In this document: positions 39,657-52,046 of the stretch, in pieces
Numbering within the stretch: the stretch's first letter is position 1
How the letters are laid out: every line of letters starts with the position of its first letter
Assembly: GCA_964445305.1 (NCBI GenBank)
Contig: CAYUKK010000022.1
Span: 5,224 to 69,223, forward strand
Origin: CAYUKK01 sp964445305
Lineage (GTDB): Bacteria; Acidobacteriota; Aminicenantia; Aminicenantales; UBA8522
Direction of reading: 5' to 3'
DNA length: 64,000 nucleotides
Notes under the pieces: generated by a model
Databases searched by the model: none
Told to the model about the DNA's origin: nothing
The model's input: only the letters and a program-made list of their open reading frames with translations
Position numbers and translations under genes: made by a program

Positions 39657-39819
39657 TCGTCGGCTGGCTGAGCGCTCTTTGGCCAGGCGGTCCTTTCCCT
39701 TTCGGTCCGCCTGTGCCTTATGGCGGCGAAATCTTTTCCACCCTGTCGACGGCGGGGAACGGGCCTCGCTTGAGGTGACCAAGGAATGAAATACAAATAA
39801 AAAAGAGAAGGAGAAGAAA

Positions 39820-40947
39820 ATGTTGGGAAGGACGGTAACCCTGATAAAACTTTTTGGCTTCGAGGTCAAAATCGATTTTTCCTGGCTCATCCTCGGTCTC
39901 CTTATTACCTGGACGCTGGCCAAGGGATTTTTCCCCACTTCTTACCAGGGGTTTGCCATGAGCACTTACTGGCTGATGGGAATTGCCGGCGCGCTGGGCT
40001 TGCTTATCTCGATCGTTTTCCATGAATTGTGGCATTCTCTTATCGCCAGGCGGTTCGGCCTGCCGATGAAGGGTATCACCCTCTTTGTTTTTGGCGGCGT
40101 GGCCGAGATGACCGATGAGCCGCCTCATCCACGGGCTGAATTTTTCATGGCCGTCGCCGGCCCCCTTTCCAGTATCTTCCTGGGCTTTGTTCTCCTCGCC
40201 CTTGGCATGCTGGGCGGAAGGAGCGGCTGGCCAAGGCCTGTTCTCGGAGTGGTCAATTACTTGGGTTTCCTCAACCTCATCCTGGCCGGGTTTAACCTTC
40301 TGCCTGCCTTTCCCCTCGACGGTGGCCGTGTCCTCCGGGCTGTGCTCTGGGGCTGGAAGGATAACATCCGCTGGGCGACCCGCATCGCCAGTCAGATTGG
40401 CTCCGCCTTCGGCGTCCTGCTCATTGTTGTTGGGGCTATCGAGTTCGTCATCGGAAACATCATCGGCGGCGTTTGGATGTTCCTCATCGGGATGTTCTTG
40501 CGCGGCGCTTCCCAGACGGCTTATCGCCAATTGCTCATCCGGAGAGCCCTGGAAGGGGAGAGTGTGCGCAAGTTCATGAAAGAAAACCCCGTCACCGTGT
40601 CGCCCTCCATTTCCCTCCAGGAGCTCATCGAGGATTATATTTTCAAACACCATTTCAAGATGTTCCCTGTTGTCAGGGATGATGAACTTATCGGCTGTGT
40701 GACGGTCCATCAAGTCAAGCAGGTGCCTAAGGAGGAATGGCCAACGCGGCGCGTGGCTGACCTCGCCAGCGGTTGCACGGCCGAAAACACTATCTCCCCC
40801 GATGAAGACGCGATGGAGGCGCTGGCCTTAATGAACCGCAAGAATGCGAGCCGGCTTATGGTCGTGGACAAAGGGAAGCTGGTTGGCGTCATTGCCCTTA
40901 AAGACATGATGAAGCTGCTTTCCCTCAAGCTTGACCTGGAGGGATGA
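39820..40947 (+). CDS. Site-2 protease (M50) with two CBS domains
   Basis: A 375-residue intramembrane zinc protease. Six or so membrane helices fill residues 1-225, with H68-E69-x-x-H72 (HELWH) in one and the third ligand D167 in FPLDGGR. Two CBS domains (about 250-305 and 315-370) follow, which usually bind adenosine nucleotides and couple activity to energy state, like SpoIVFB-type proteases. Clear ribosome site GAGAAGGAGAAGAAA. A GC-rich hairpin follows the stop. Confidence 0.92.
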   Translation: MLGRTVTLIKLFGFEVKIDFSWLILGLLITWTLAKGFFPTSYQGFAMSTYWLMGIAGALGLLISIVFHELWHSLIARRFGLPMKGITLFVFGGVAEMTDEPPHPRAEFFMAVAGPLSSIFLGFVLLALGMLGGRSGWPRPVLGVVNYLGFLNLILAGFNLLPAFPLDGGRVLRAVLWGWKDNIRWATRIASQIGSAFGVLLIVVGAIEFVIGNIIGGVWMFLIGMFLRGASQTAYRQLLIRRALEGESVRKFMKENPVTVSPSISLQELIEDYIFKHHFKMFPVVRDDELIGCVTVHQVKQVPKEEWPTRRVADLASGCTAENTISPDEDAMEALALMNRKNASRLMVVDKGKLVGVIALKDMMKLLSLKLDLEG

Positions 40948-40974
40948 GCCGGTCCCACCCAGGCTTGGGCCGGC
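40948..40974 (+). terminator. GC-rich hairpin after the site-2 protease gene
   Basis: GCCGG + CCCA pair with TGGG + CCGGC (one bulged T), starting right after the stop codon. No T-run follows, so it is at best a weak or Rho-assisted terminator. Confidence 0.35.
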
Positions 40975-41215
40975 GTTCTCCCTCAAGCTCTTTGCCTTTT
41001 GGCCTAAGTCCAAAGGGGCTGTCATGTTTATTATCAGCCAGAGACCCGCTGCTTTTTTCAGCCATTGAATCACCCTTTGGGCCAGTAAAGGAGGTCAGAA
41101 AAAGGCAGCCGGGAGCGCTCTTGTCTGCTGGCCGAAGTGATGTAAAATATAAGCAGCGCCAACTCTTGAGTCGTTGCCAGAAAGGCACAAGGCAAGGACA
41201 TCGATGAGGTGAGGG

Positions 41216-45045
<3,830 letters not shown>

Positions 45046-45111
45046 AAATGCCGTTTAGACACGAAAAATCTGGGTTAAAGTGTCACTGATGTCCTCACCC
45101 CATCCACTCGC

Positions 45112-45140
45112 TTGACAGGGAGGGGGAGGTGACGTATATT
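45112..45140 (+). promoter_or_regulatory. Phosphofructokinase promoter
   Basis: TTGACA (45112-45117), 17-bp spacer, TATATT (45135-45140): near-consensus. Leader of about 77 nt to the ATG at 45224; a 12-codon frame (45173-45211) lies in the leader. Confidence 0.7.
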
Positions 45141-45223
45141 CTTGAACCAGGGTTGAGGGGGAAATCAAGACGATGGGAGAAGCAGCCCAGCTTATGCAGG
45201 ATATGGACTAGGGGAGGTGGAGA

Positions 45224-46426
45224 ATGGCTAACATCAAGAAGAAAAAAGGCATTATCGGGATTTTAACCGGTGGTGGCGATGTCCCTGGTCTCAACCCGGC
45301 CATTCGGGCGGTCACTATCCGGGCCATTCACGAAGGGTATGAAGTCATCGGCATCCGCCGTGGGTGGGCCGGCCTTATCGAGATCAATCGGGACAAGGAC
45401 GCTGACAATTCGAGTTGCTGCCTGACTCTAACCGAGGAAATCGTGAACAGGGTTGGCCGGACCGGCGGCACTTTCCTCCACACTTCGCGCACCCGCCCCA
45501 GCCATGTTCCTGACGTGAACGTTCCGGCCCACCTCCGCCACAAGTACAAGGACAAGTTCAATGACCTCACCGACGAGGTGATGAAGAACCTGGAGTTCCT
45601 CGGCATCGACACCCTCATCCCTGTCGGTGGCGATGACACCCTGAGCTACGCGGTTACCCTTCACCAGAGAGGAGTTAGAGTCATTGCCATTCCGAAGACG
45701 ATGGACAATGATGTTCCAGGCACCGATTATTGCATCGGCTTCAGCACGTGCGTTACCCGGACAATAAGCCTTACCCATGCCCTGCGCACGACGGCCGGCT
45801 CCCATGAGCGATTCCTCGTCATCGAGGTCTTCGGTCGTTACGCTGGGTTCACCGCCCTTCTTCCGACCATGGCCGGCGCGGCCAACCGCTGCCTTATCCC
45901 CGAGCATCCGTTCAACATCGAACGGCTGTGCGAGCTCCTGACCGAAGATCGGGCTGAAAACCCGAGCCTCTATTCGGTCGTCCTCGTCTCCGAAGGGGCT
46001 TCGCCCGAGGGCGGGTCGATGGTTTTCCAGAGCGAAGAGAAGGATATGTACGGGCACAAGAAGCTGGGCGGAATCGGCGATTATGTTTCTGAAAAGTTGA
46101 AAGAACTTTCCCCGAAGTACAACAACGGCCGCCGGATCAACGTGATCAATCAGAAATTGAGCTACCTGGTTCGCTGCGGCGACCCGGATGCAGTCGATTC
46201 CATCGTGCCCATGGCCTATGGCAACCTGGCTCTGGACCTCGTCCTGGATAAGAAATCGGGCCGGATGGTCTGCCTGAGAAACGGCGAATACGATAGTGTG
46301 CCCATCGACATTGTCACCAGCCGAAAAAAGGTGGTCGATGTCGATAAATATTATGACCGCGATCGTCTGCGGCCGCTTTACAAGAGCTTTTTCCAGAAGC
46401 CGCTTTTCATCATGACCAGCGAATAG
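45224..46426 (+). CDS. pfp: 6-phosphofructokinase, predicted PPi-dependent
   Basis: A 400-residue phosphofructokinase of the long-ATP/PPi-type group. GILTGGGDVPGLNPAIR is the phosphoryl-donor loop. At the donor-specificity positions it has D138 in VGGDDTLS (135-141) and K158 in PKTMDND, where ATP enzymes keep Gly; this D/K pair is the established PPi signature. Further: TAGSHERFLVIEVFGR, typical of the family. The PPi form is reversible and saves ATP, common in anaerobes. GGGGAGGTGGAGA precedes the ATG. Kinetic donor is inferred. Confidence 0.9.
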   Translation: MANIKKKKGIIGILTGGGDVPGLNPAIRAVTIRAIHEGYEVIGIRRGWAGLIEINRDKDADNSSCCLTLTEEIVNRVGRTGGTFLHTSRTRPSHVPDVNVPAHLRHKYKDKFNDLTDEVMKNLEFLGIDTLIPVGGDDTLSYAVTLHQRGVRVIAIPKTMDNDVPGTDYCIGFSTCVTRTISLTHALRTTAGSHERFLVIEVFGRYAGFTALLPTMAGAANRCLIPEHPFNIERLCELLTEDRAENPSLYSVVLVSEGASPEGGSMVFQSEEKDMYGHKKLGGIGDYVSEKLKELSPKYNNGRRINVINQKLSYLVRCGDPDAVDSIVPMAYGNLALDLVLDKKSGRMVCLRNGEYDSVPIDIVTSRKKVVDVDKYYDRDRLRPLYKSFFQKPLFIMTSE

Positions 46427-46484
46427 GGGAGAGACAAGGGAAAAAACATCAGCCCGCTTGATTTTTCTTGGCTCCGAGCTAGAC

Positions 46485-46490
46485 TAGAAT
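46485..46490 (+). promoter_or_regulatory. -10 box 12 nt before the start at 46497
   Basis: TAGAAT (46485-46490) has no good -35 at proper distance. The same -12 placement as at 11062 suggests leaderless transcription. Confidence 0.35.
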
Positions 46491-46496
46491 AGAATT

Positions 46497-47035
46497 ATGG
46501 AGAGGGGAAAATGTCAAAGGGGTGCCGCCTACTTTCACCTGAAAAATTACCGGACGGCCGAGGACCAATTCAGACAAGCTCTGGCTCTCGACGCTTCCTA
46601 CGCTGAGGCTTATACCAATCTCGGTAGTGTTTACTTCGTGACGCGCCAGCTCGAAAGAGCCATAAAGATGTTCGAGAAATCTCTACAGCTTTCGCCTGAT
46701 TCTATCTCAGCCCATCACAGCCTGGGAACGCTTCTTCTCTTCCTGGAGGAAGCCGAAGAGGGACCCGCCATCTGGCCCGAGGCGTTGAACTCGACCCGAA
46801 ATTCCTGGATGCGCACCCCGTTGTCGCCGTCGATGTTCCGATGTCAGAGGAAAGCAGGGCGGAGATCTATTTTGCCTACGCCAAGATTTGTGCCCGAAAG
46901 GGCGATATCGAGAAAGCGCTCGAATACTTGACCAAAGCGCGGCAGGCCGGGTTTCGCGACCGGCGAAGGATCGAAACAGAGAGAGATTTCGACGTTGTCC
47001 GGGACGACCCAAGAATTCGCGCCTTTGTCCGCTAA
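46497..47035 (+). pseudogene. TPR protein with a -1 frameshift
   Basis: The first part (46497 to about 46745) reads TPRs (YRTAEDQFRQALALDASYAE, RQLERAIKMFEKSLQLSPDS). At about 46740-46765 the family-like reading moves to the -1 frame, which continues ELDPKFLDAH, EIYFAYAKICARKGDIEKAL and ends VVRDDPRIRAFVR at 47035. Joined, this would be a ~180-residue TPR protein. In the first frame the sequence past the shift (NSTRNSWMRTPLSPS) is not TPR-like. No slippery heptamer is seen at the shift, so decay or a sequencing error is likelier than programmed frameshifting. Confidence 0.75.
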
Positions 47036-47072
47036 ATCAGCCAGGGCAAAGACGTTTCAAGATAGGAAAGCA

Positions 47073-48365
47073 GTGAGTAAAGAGAACAGGTATTTACCTC
47101 CGTGGTCTCGCTCCCGAAAGCAATCCTGGTATTCACGCATAGTCCTTGGTTTGATAGTCGCGGCGACGGGAGTCGGCGCCGGCGACCTCATCACGGCCAG
47201 CTTAGCCGGCTCTGAGGCTGGTCTTGTCGTCCTCTGGGCCGCAATCGTCGGAGCCGTCCTCAAGTGGGCGCTGAACGAGGGCCTGGCTCGCTGGCAGATG
47301 GCTACCCGGACCACTCTCCTCGAAGGCTGGACTGCCCACCTCAGTCGAGCCACTTCCTGGGTCTTTTTCTTTTATTTTGTCATCTGGTCTTATTCTGTGG
47401 GCGGAGCGTTGATCAATGCCTGCGGTGTGGCTGGAGCCGGTTTATGGAGGCTTGGCGACCTCCACACGTCCAAAATAATCTGGGGAATCCTGCACTCGCT
47501 GGCCGGGCTTCTCCTTGCCTGGGCGGGCGGCTTCCGGATTTTCCAGCTGGCCATGTCATTCCTGACTGGCTTGATGGTGGGGGCTGTTTTTCTGACTGTC
47601 GTCTTGATCAAGCCCGACTGGGTCGCGATAGCCAGAGGAATCGCCCTTCCGAGCATTCCGGCGAGTGGTGCTGGCTGGCTCCTGGCGGTCATGGGTGGCG
47701 TCGGCGGGACGGTGACGCTTCTCTGCTATTCTTACTGGATTAAAGAGAAGCAAAGGTCGGGTCGGCCGGGGTTGAGCGAGTGTCGGTTTGACCTTGGCGT
47801 TGCCTACGGTCTGACCGCCTTCTTCGGCCTGGCCATGGTCACGATCGGCTCCCGCATTCAAGTGACAGGCAGGGGAGAAGCGGTCGCTCTCCTCCTTGCC
47901 GACCAGCTCGGCCAGGCTCTCGGGCCTCTCGGCCGCTGGGTATTTCTCCTGGGTTTCTGGGGAGCTGTCTTCACCAGCCTCCTCGGAGTCTGGCAGGGTG
48001 TGCCCTACATCTTCGCCGATTTCATCCGGGTCCAAAGAAAGCCAGGCTGCTCGACAAAGGATGAAGACCTCGCCATCGACCTTGAAAAATCCAAAGAATA
48101 CCGTGGCTATCTGGCGGCTCTTGCTACCCTGCCGCTTAGCCTCCTCTGGTTTAGGGTTCAAGAGGTTCAGCTCGTCTATGGAATTCTCGGTGCTTTGTTT
48201 ATGCCTTTTGTCGCTCTAACGCTTCTTCTCCTCAATAACCGTGAGGGATTGGTCGGCCGTGGCTTCAAGAACAGCTTGGCCATGAACCTGCTCCTCGTCA
48301 TCACTCTCTTCCTTTTCACCTTCCTCGGCCTCCGCGAGATCGTCGACTTGCTCCTCAAACCCTGA
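47073..48365 (+). CDS. Nramp-family divalent metal transporter
   Basis: A 430-residue membrane protein with about ten to eleven helices. Helix 1 carries the family motif as GVGAGDLITA (about 27-36), close to the Nramp D-P-G-N substrate site but without the exact asparagine, so this is an Nramp-like branch; metal choice (Mn, Fe or Mg) is uncertain. Next: LKWALNEGLARWQMATRTTL, the family's second hallmark. GTG at 47073 is taken as start, with AGGA 5 nt upstream; the frame runs further upstream into the TPR gene. Alone, no metal regulator nearby. Confidence 0.8.
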   Translation: MSKENRYLPPWSRSRKQSWYSRIVLGLIVAATGVGAGDLITASLAGSEAGLVVLWAAIVGAVLKWALNEGLARWQMATRTTLLEGWTAHLSRATSWVFFFYFVIWSYSVGGALINACGVAGAGLWRLGDLHTSKIIWGILHSLAGLLLAWAGGFRIFQLAMSFLTGLMVGAVFLTVVLIKPDWVAIARGIALPSIPASGAGWLLAVMGGVGGTVTLLCYSYWIKEKQRSGRPGLSECRFDLGVAYGLTAFFGLAMVTIGSRIQVTGRGEAVALLLADQLGQALGPLGRWVFLLGFWGAVFTSLLGVWQGVPYIFADFIRVQRKPGCSTKDEDLAIDLEKSKEYRGYLAALATLPLSLLWFRVQEVQLVYGILGALFMPFVALTLLLLNNREGLVGRGFKNSLAMNLLLVITLFLFTFLGLREIVDLLLKP

Positions 48366-48467
48366 GCCCAACTGCTGAGGGGGCGGTCCCATGAATTCAT
48401 GAATTCTGTTCAAGAAGCGCATTGCATCATCATGGAATGAAGGATGCTTAAGGATACCTCGGGCTCA

Positions 48468-48497
48468 TTGACTTCAAGGGAGACAATCCGTTACAAT
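48468..48497 (+). promoter_or_regulatory. tRNA promoter
   Basis: TTGACT (48468-48473), 18-bp spacer, TACAAT (48492-48497), 12 nt before the tRNA 5' end. Confidence 0.55.
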
Positions 48498-48508
48498 CAG
48501 GTGAGCTT

Positions 48509-48582
48509 GGCGGTGTAGCTCAGTTGGTTAGAGCATGCGGCTCATATCCGCAGTGTCGGGGGTTCAAATCCCTCCACCGCCA
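48509..48582 (+). tRNA. tRNA-Met (CAT), elongator type
   Basis: A full cloverleaf of 74 nt: acceptor GGCGGTG/CACCGCC, D stem GCTC/GAGC, anticodon stem TGCGG/CCGCA with loop CTCATAT, T stem GGGGG/CCCTC (one G-U) with TTCAAAT. CCA is not encoded. It closely resembles Bacillus elongator tRNA-Met rather than initiator tRNA (no C1-A72 mismatch type). A tRNA-Ile2 read with lysidine is the alternative, since tilS is the next gene. Confidence 0.93.
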
Positions 48583-48672
48583 CTTCATGAGTCGAAACTA
48601 TTTCCTACTTAATCTATAGAAACTATAAGGAAGATAGATTTTAAAGAGCCCTTCTTTCTTTCGTCTTTGACC

Positions 48673-50148
48673 ATGGATTCTCAGCGCCAAAGTCCGTTTT
48701 TCCAGAACGATCCGGCCGCCCGGACAGCCCGAAAGCGGCGCCAGGTTCGACTCTTCCTTGACAAGGTCAAGAGGGCGATCGATAAATACCATCTCCTCGA
48801 GAAAGGGGATAAAGTTCTCATCGGTTACTCGGGCGGTCCGGATTCGACGGCTCTCCTGGCCGCATGTCTCGAGCTGCGGAAGTCGTATTCGCTCCGCCTG
48901 GCCCTCGGCCACTTCAACCACATGCTGAGACGAAGCGCCGCGGCGGACGAAGAGTTTGTCATGAGGGTTGCCCGCGAAAACTCCCTTCCTCTTTATCTCA
49001 AGCGCGAGGACATCCGGGCTTATGCCCGCGCCCATCGCCTCAACATCGAAGAGGCAGGCCGGGAGAGGCGCTACGCTTTCCTTCGCCAGACGGCGGCCAA
49101 AATCGGAGCGACGAGAATCGCCACCGGCCACACCATGACCGACCTGGCTGAAACCTTCCTTCTTCGTCTCCTCCGGGGGACTGGACGGCGTGGGCTGACC
49201 GCGGTGGCGCCCATCGTGGAGGGCCTCATCATCCGACCCCTTCTCGGTGTCGAGCGCCGCGATGTGGAGACCTACCTTCGCGCTTGTCGGCTTCCTTTCC
49301 GGGTAGATGAGAGCAATTTCGACCGCCGCTACCTCCGCAATCGCGTTCGCCTCGAGCTTGTCCCTCTCCTTGAAAAGAAATTTGAGCCGCGGGTTGTCCG
49401 CCACATCGCCCGCCTCGTCGACATCCTCCGCGAGGAGGAGGAATTCCTGGAGAAACTCAGCCAGGATGAGGCCAGGAAGGCGGTCCGGGGGGAGGCAGGT
49501 AGGCTCTTCCTTGATATGAACGCTCTTGCTTCGCTCCCGGTTCCCTTAGCCCGGCGAGTGGTGAGACTCTTCCTTGCCGAAATCAAGGGTGATTTAAGAA
49601 CAATCAGCTTCGGCGATATTGAGTCTGTTCGCCTCCTCGATCAAAACAAAGAGCTCCAGCTTCCTGGCGGCTTGACGCTCCGGCGGGAGAAGAACCGCGT
49701 CTTCCTCAAGCCTTCCCGTCGTCCTCAGTCCAGCTGGGTGTATCACTGGGACGGGAGGAAGAAGCTCGCCGTGGCTGAAATTGGCCTCACTTTTTCCGGC
49801 CGAAAAAAGAGAATCGAAGCCGAGACTGTGCCTCACCTTCCCTTCGACGACAGCCGGCGGGCCATCCTCGATGGGGACCGCCTTCACTTTCCCCTCGTTG
49901 TCCGCCACCGCCGGCCCGGGGATTGCTATCAACCCCTGGGCGCCCCGGGGAGAAAGAAACTTAAGGAAATCCTGCGCTCCCGGGGCATCGCTCTGTCCGA
50001 GAGAAGCGCCTTCCCGGTATTCCTATCTGAAAATCAAATCATCTGGGTCCTGGGACTTCCTGTGGCTGAGGCCTTCAAGGTCACGCCCCGGACAAAAACC
50101 GTCTTCATCATCGAAAAAGAAGCTGAGGAGAAGCCGCCTCAGAGGTAA
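48673..50148 (+). CDS. tilS: tRNA(Ile)-lysidine synthetase
   Basis: A 491-residue N-type ATP pyrophosphatase that changes the CAU anticodon C to lysidine in tRNA-Ile2, so AUA is read as Ile. P-loop S53-G-G-P-D-S (YSGGPDST), then GHFNHMLR, EEAGRERRYAFL and ATGHTMTDLAETFLLRLLRG, all TilS hallmarks; the C-terminal TilS domain (about 395-480) has FPLVVRHRRPGD and RKKLKEILRSRGI. ATG at 48673; no clear Shine-Dalgarno. The stop overlaps the convergent asnB end by 10 bp. Confidence 0.96.
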   Translation: MDSQRQSPFFQNDPAARTARKRRQVRLFLDKVKRAIDKYHLLEKGDKVLIGYSGGPDSTALLAACLELRKSYSLRLALGHFNHMLRRSAAADEEFVMRVARENSLPLYLKREDIRAYARAHRLNIEEAGRERRYAFLRQTAAKIGATRIATGHTMTDLAETFLLRLLRGTGRRGLTAVAPIVEGLIIRPLLGVERRDVETYLRACRLPFRVDESNFDRRYLRNRVRLELVPLLEKKFEPRVVRHIARLVDILREEEEFLEKLSQDEARKAVRGEAGRLFLDMNALASLPVPLARRVVRLFLAEIKGDLRTISFGDIESVRLLDQNKELQLPGGLTLRREKNRVFLKPSRRPQSSWVYHWDGRKKLAVAEIGLTFSGRKKRIEAETVPHLPFDDSRRAILDGDRLHFPLVVRHRRPGDCYQPLGAPGRKKLKEILRSRGIALSERSAFPVFLSENQIIWVLGLPVAEAFKVTPRTKTVFIIEKEAEEKPPQR

Positions 50149-52046
50149 TTCTCGCGCCAGATTTCAAAGACGAGCAAGGCCCAGAGCTGGTGGCTGAAGT
50201 TTTTCCGGCCGCCAAGATGAGCGTGGATCATCTTTTGGATGGCTTCAGGCCGGAAGAGCCCGCCGCTCCGGATTCTCCTTTCACTGAGATAGTCGAGCAT
50301 CATGTCCTTCAGTTCTTCCCTCAACCAGTGCTTGATGGGGATACTGAACCCCTCTTTGGGTCGATAGATATTTTCGCGCGGCAAGAGCCTTTCCATCGTC
50401 TTCTTGAACACCCATTTGGTCTCGAGCCCATTGAGTTTGAAACGACCGGGAAGACGGAAGGCAAACTCGACGAGCTCATGGTCGAGGAGAGGCTCTCTGG
50501 CTTCGAGCGATGTGGCCATGCTCATGCGGTCGACTTTGACCATGATGTCGTCGGGCAAATAAGCCTTCAAATCCAGGTAGAGCTCGGCGTTCGTCGCGTC
50601 GAAAGCAGGGAGGGCGGCGAAGATTTCGCGGAAAGGGGAAAGGTGATGGATTTCTTCGATGCCCCCCAGCCCCTCGAGCGCTCTTTTGAGGTCTTCTCCG
50701 TAGAGATGGTCCTTCTCCATGGGTGAAAGAAACGTCATCCAGCGGAGGTGGCGGAGCTCCGCGTTCTGCTCCAGGCCAAGGAGGAATCTCTGGAGCTTAT
50801 TCCAGAAACCTTTCTTCTTGCCCGATGGCGGAAATCGGTTGACAAGAGAGGAGAGAGGCCGACCCAAGGCTCGCCCGGCCGGCGAAGCAGCGATTTTTTG
50901 GGCCTGGTAGTGTTCGTAGCCGCCGAAGATTTCATCGCCGCCATCTCCAGACAGGATGACCTTGACGCGGGAGCGAGCCATTTGGCTAACCAGATAGGTG
51001 GGGAAAATGGAAAAATCGCCAAAGGGTTCGTCGATATGGCGGATGAGCTTTTCGGTGAGCTCGAGGGCCTTTGGCTTGATGATAAATTCTTCGTGTTCTG
51101 TGCCGAATGCCTCGGCTACGCGCCGGGCGTACTTGAGCTCGTTATAGGAGACCTCCTCAAAGCCGATGGAGAAGGTCTTGAGGGGAGAGGCACCGAGTTC
51201 GCGCATCAAGCCTACGATGGCCGAGGAATCGATTCCGCCGCTGAGGAAGGCACCGAGCGGGACGTCGCTGATGAGCCTCAGCCGGACGGATTCTTTGAGC
51301 CGATGGTAGAGCTCATCCATGACCGAGGGCACATCTTTGGCTTCCCGAGGAGATAGAGAGTCGGATGACGGGGTTATGTCCCAATATTTTTTTATCTCGA
51401 CGCGTCCGTTTTGATAGAGCAAATAGCTTCCGGCCGGAAGCTTGTGGACGTCCTTTAAAATGCTGTGCGGAGCAGGGATGTATTCGAGGGTTAAGTAGAG
51501 GTCAAGGGCCCGCGGGTTGAGAGCGCGCCGAACCCCGGGATGGGCGATGACGGCTTTGAGCTCGGAGCCGAAGACGAGGCTTCCCTCATCGAGGCGAGTG
51601 TAGTAGAGGGGCTTGACACCGAGCCTGTCCCTTACCAGAAGGAGCTTGCCCTCCCGTCCGTCCCAGAGGGCAAAAGCGAACATCCCCCTCAGTTTGTGGA
51701 CAAATTCCTGTCCCCATTCCTCATAGCTATGGACAATAGTCTCTGTGTCTGTCCGCGTTTTGAAGACATGGCCCCGCTCGATGAGCTCTTGGCGCAACGC
51801 CGGGAAGTTGTAAATTTCGCCGTTGTGAGCAACCCAGATGGTTTTGTCCTCATTGGCCAGGGGTTGATGGCCGCCTTCGATGTCGATGATGCTCAATCGC
51901 CGAGCGCCCAGGCCGATTCCACTGGCCGTGAAGATTCCTTCATCGTCTGGACCGCGATGGACAATCGTCTGGCACATGGAGGCCAGCAGTGATGCCCGGA
52001 CAGTCTCAGCCAGGGAAGTCGTGGCCAGGCCGCAGATACCGCACAT
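50139..52046 (-). CDS. asnB: Asparagine synthetase, glutamine-hydrolysing
   Basis: A 635-residue two-domain enzyme. The N-terminal glutaminase begins MCGICG (nucleophile C2 after Met removal) with HRGPDDEG and NGEIYNF. The synthetase domain has the PP-loop SGGIDSS (about 269-275) and HEEFIIKP, GDGGDEIFGGY. It makes asparagine, or amidates a cell-envelope sugar in exopolysaccharide-linked members of this family. Its start overlaps by one base the stop of the glycosyltransferase-like gene (TAATG), suggesting coupled translation and an envelope role as a possible alternative. Confidence 0.95.
   Translation of the reverse strand: MCGICGLATTSLAETVRASLLASMCQTIVHRGPDDEGIFTASGIGLGARRLSIIDIEGGHQPLANEDKTIWVAHNGEIYNFPALRQELIERGHVFKTRTDTETIVHSYEEWGQEFVHKLRGMFAFALWDGREGKLLLVRDRLGVKPLYYTRLDEGSLVFGSELKAVIAHPGVRRALNPRALDLYLTLEYIPAPHSILKDVHKLPAGSYLLYQNGRVEIKKYWDITPSSDSLSPREAKDVPSVMDELYHRLKESVRLRLISDVPLGAFLSGGIDSSAIVGLMRELGASPLKTFSIGFEEVSYNELKYARRVAEAFGTEHEEFIIKPKALELTEKLIRHIDEPFGDFSIFPTYLVSQMARSRVKVILSGDGGDEIFGGYEHYQAQKIAASPAGRALGRPLSSLVNRFPPSGKKKGFWNKLQRFLLGLEQNAELRHLRWMTFLSPMEKDHLYGEDLKRALEGLGGIEEIHHLSPFREIFAALPAFDATNAELYLDLKAYLPDDIMVKVDRMSMATSLEAREPLLDHELVEFAFRLPGRFKLNGLETKWVFKKTMERLLPRENIYRPKEGFSIPIKHWLREELKDMMLDYLSERRIRSGGLFRPEAIQKMIHAHLGGRKNFSHQLWALLVFEIWRENYL

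Noticed and set aside
46730..46770. Programmed -1 frameshift in the TPR gene
   Set aside because: No X-XXY-YYZ slippery heptamer or downstream pseudoknot is evident.
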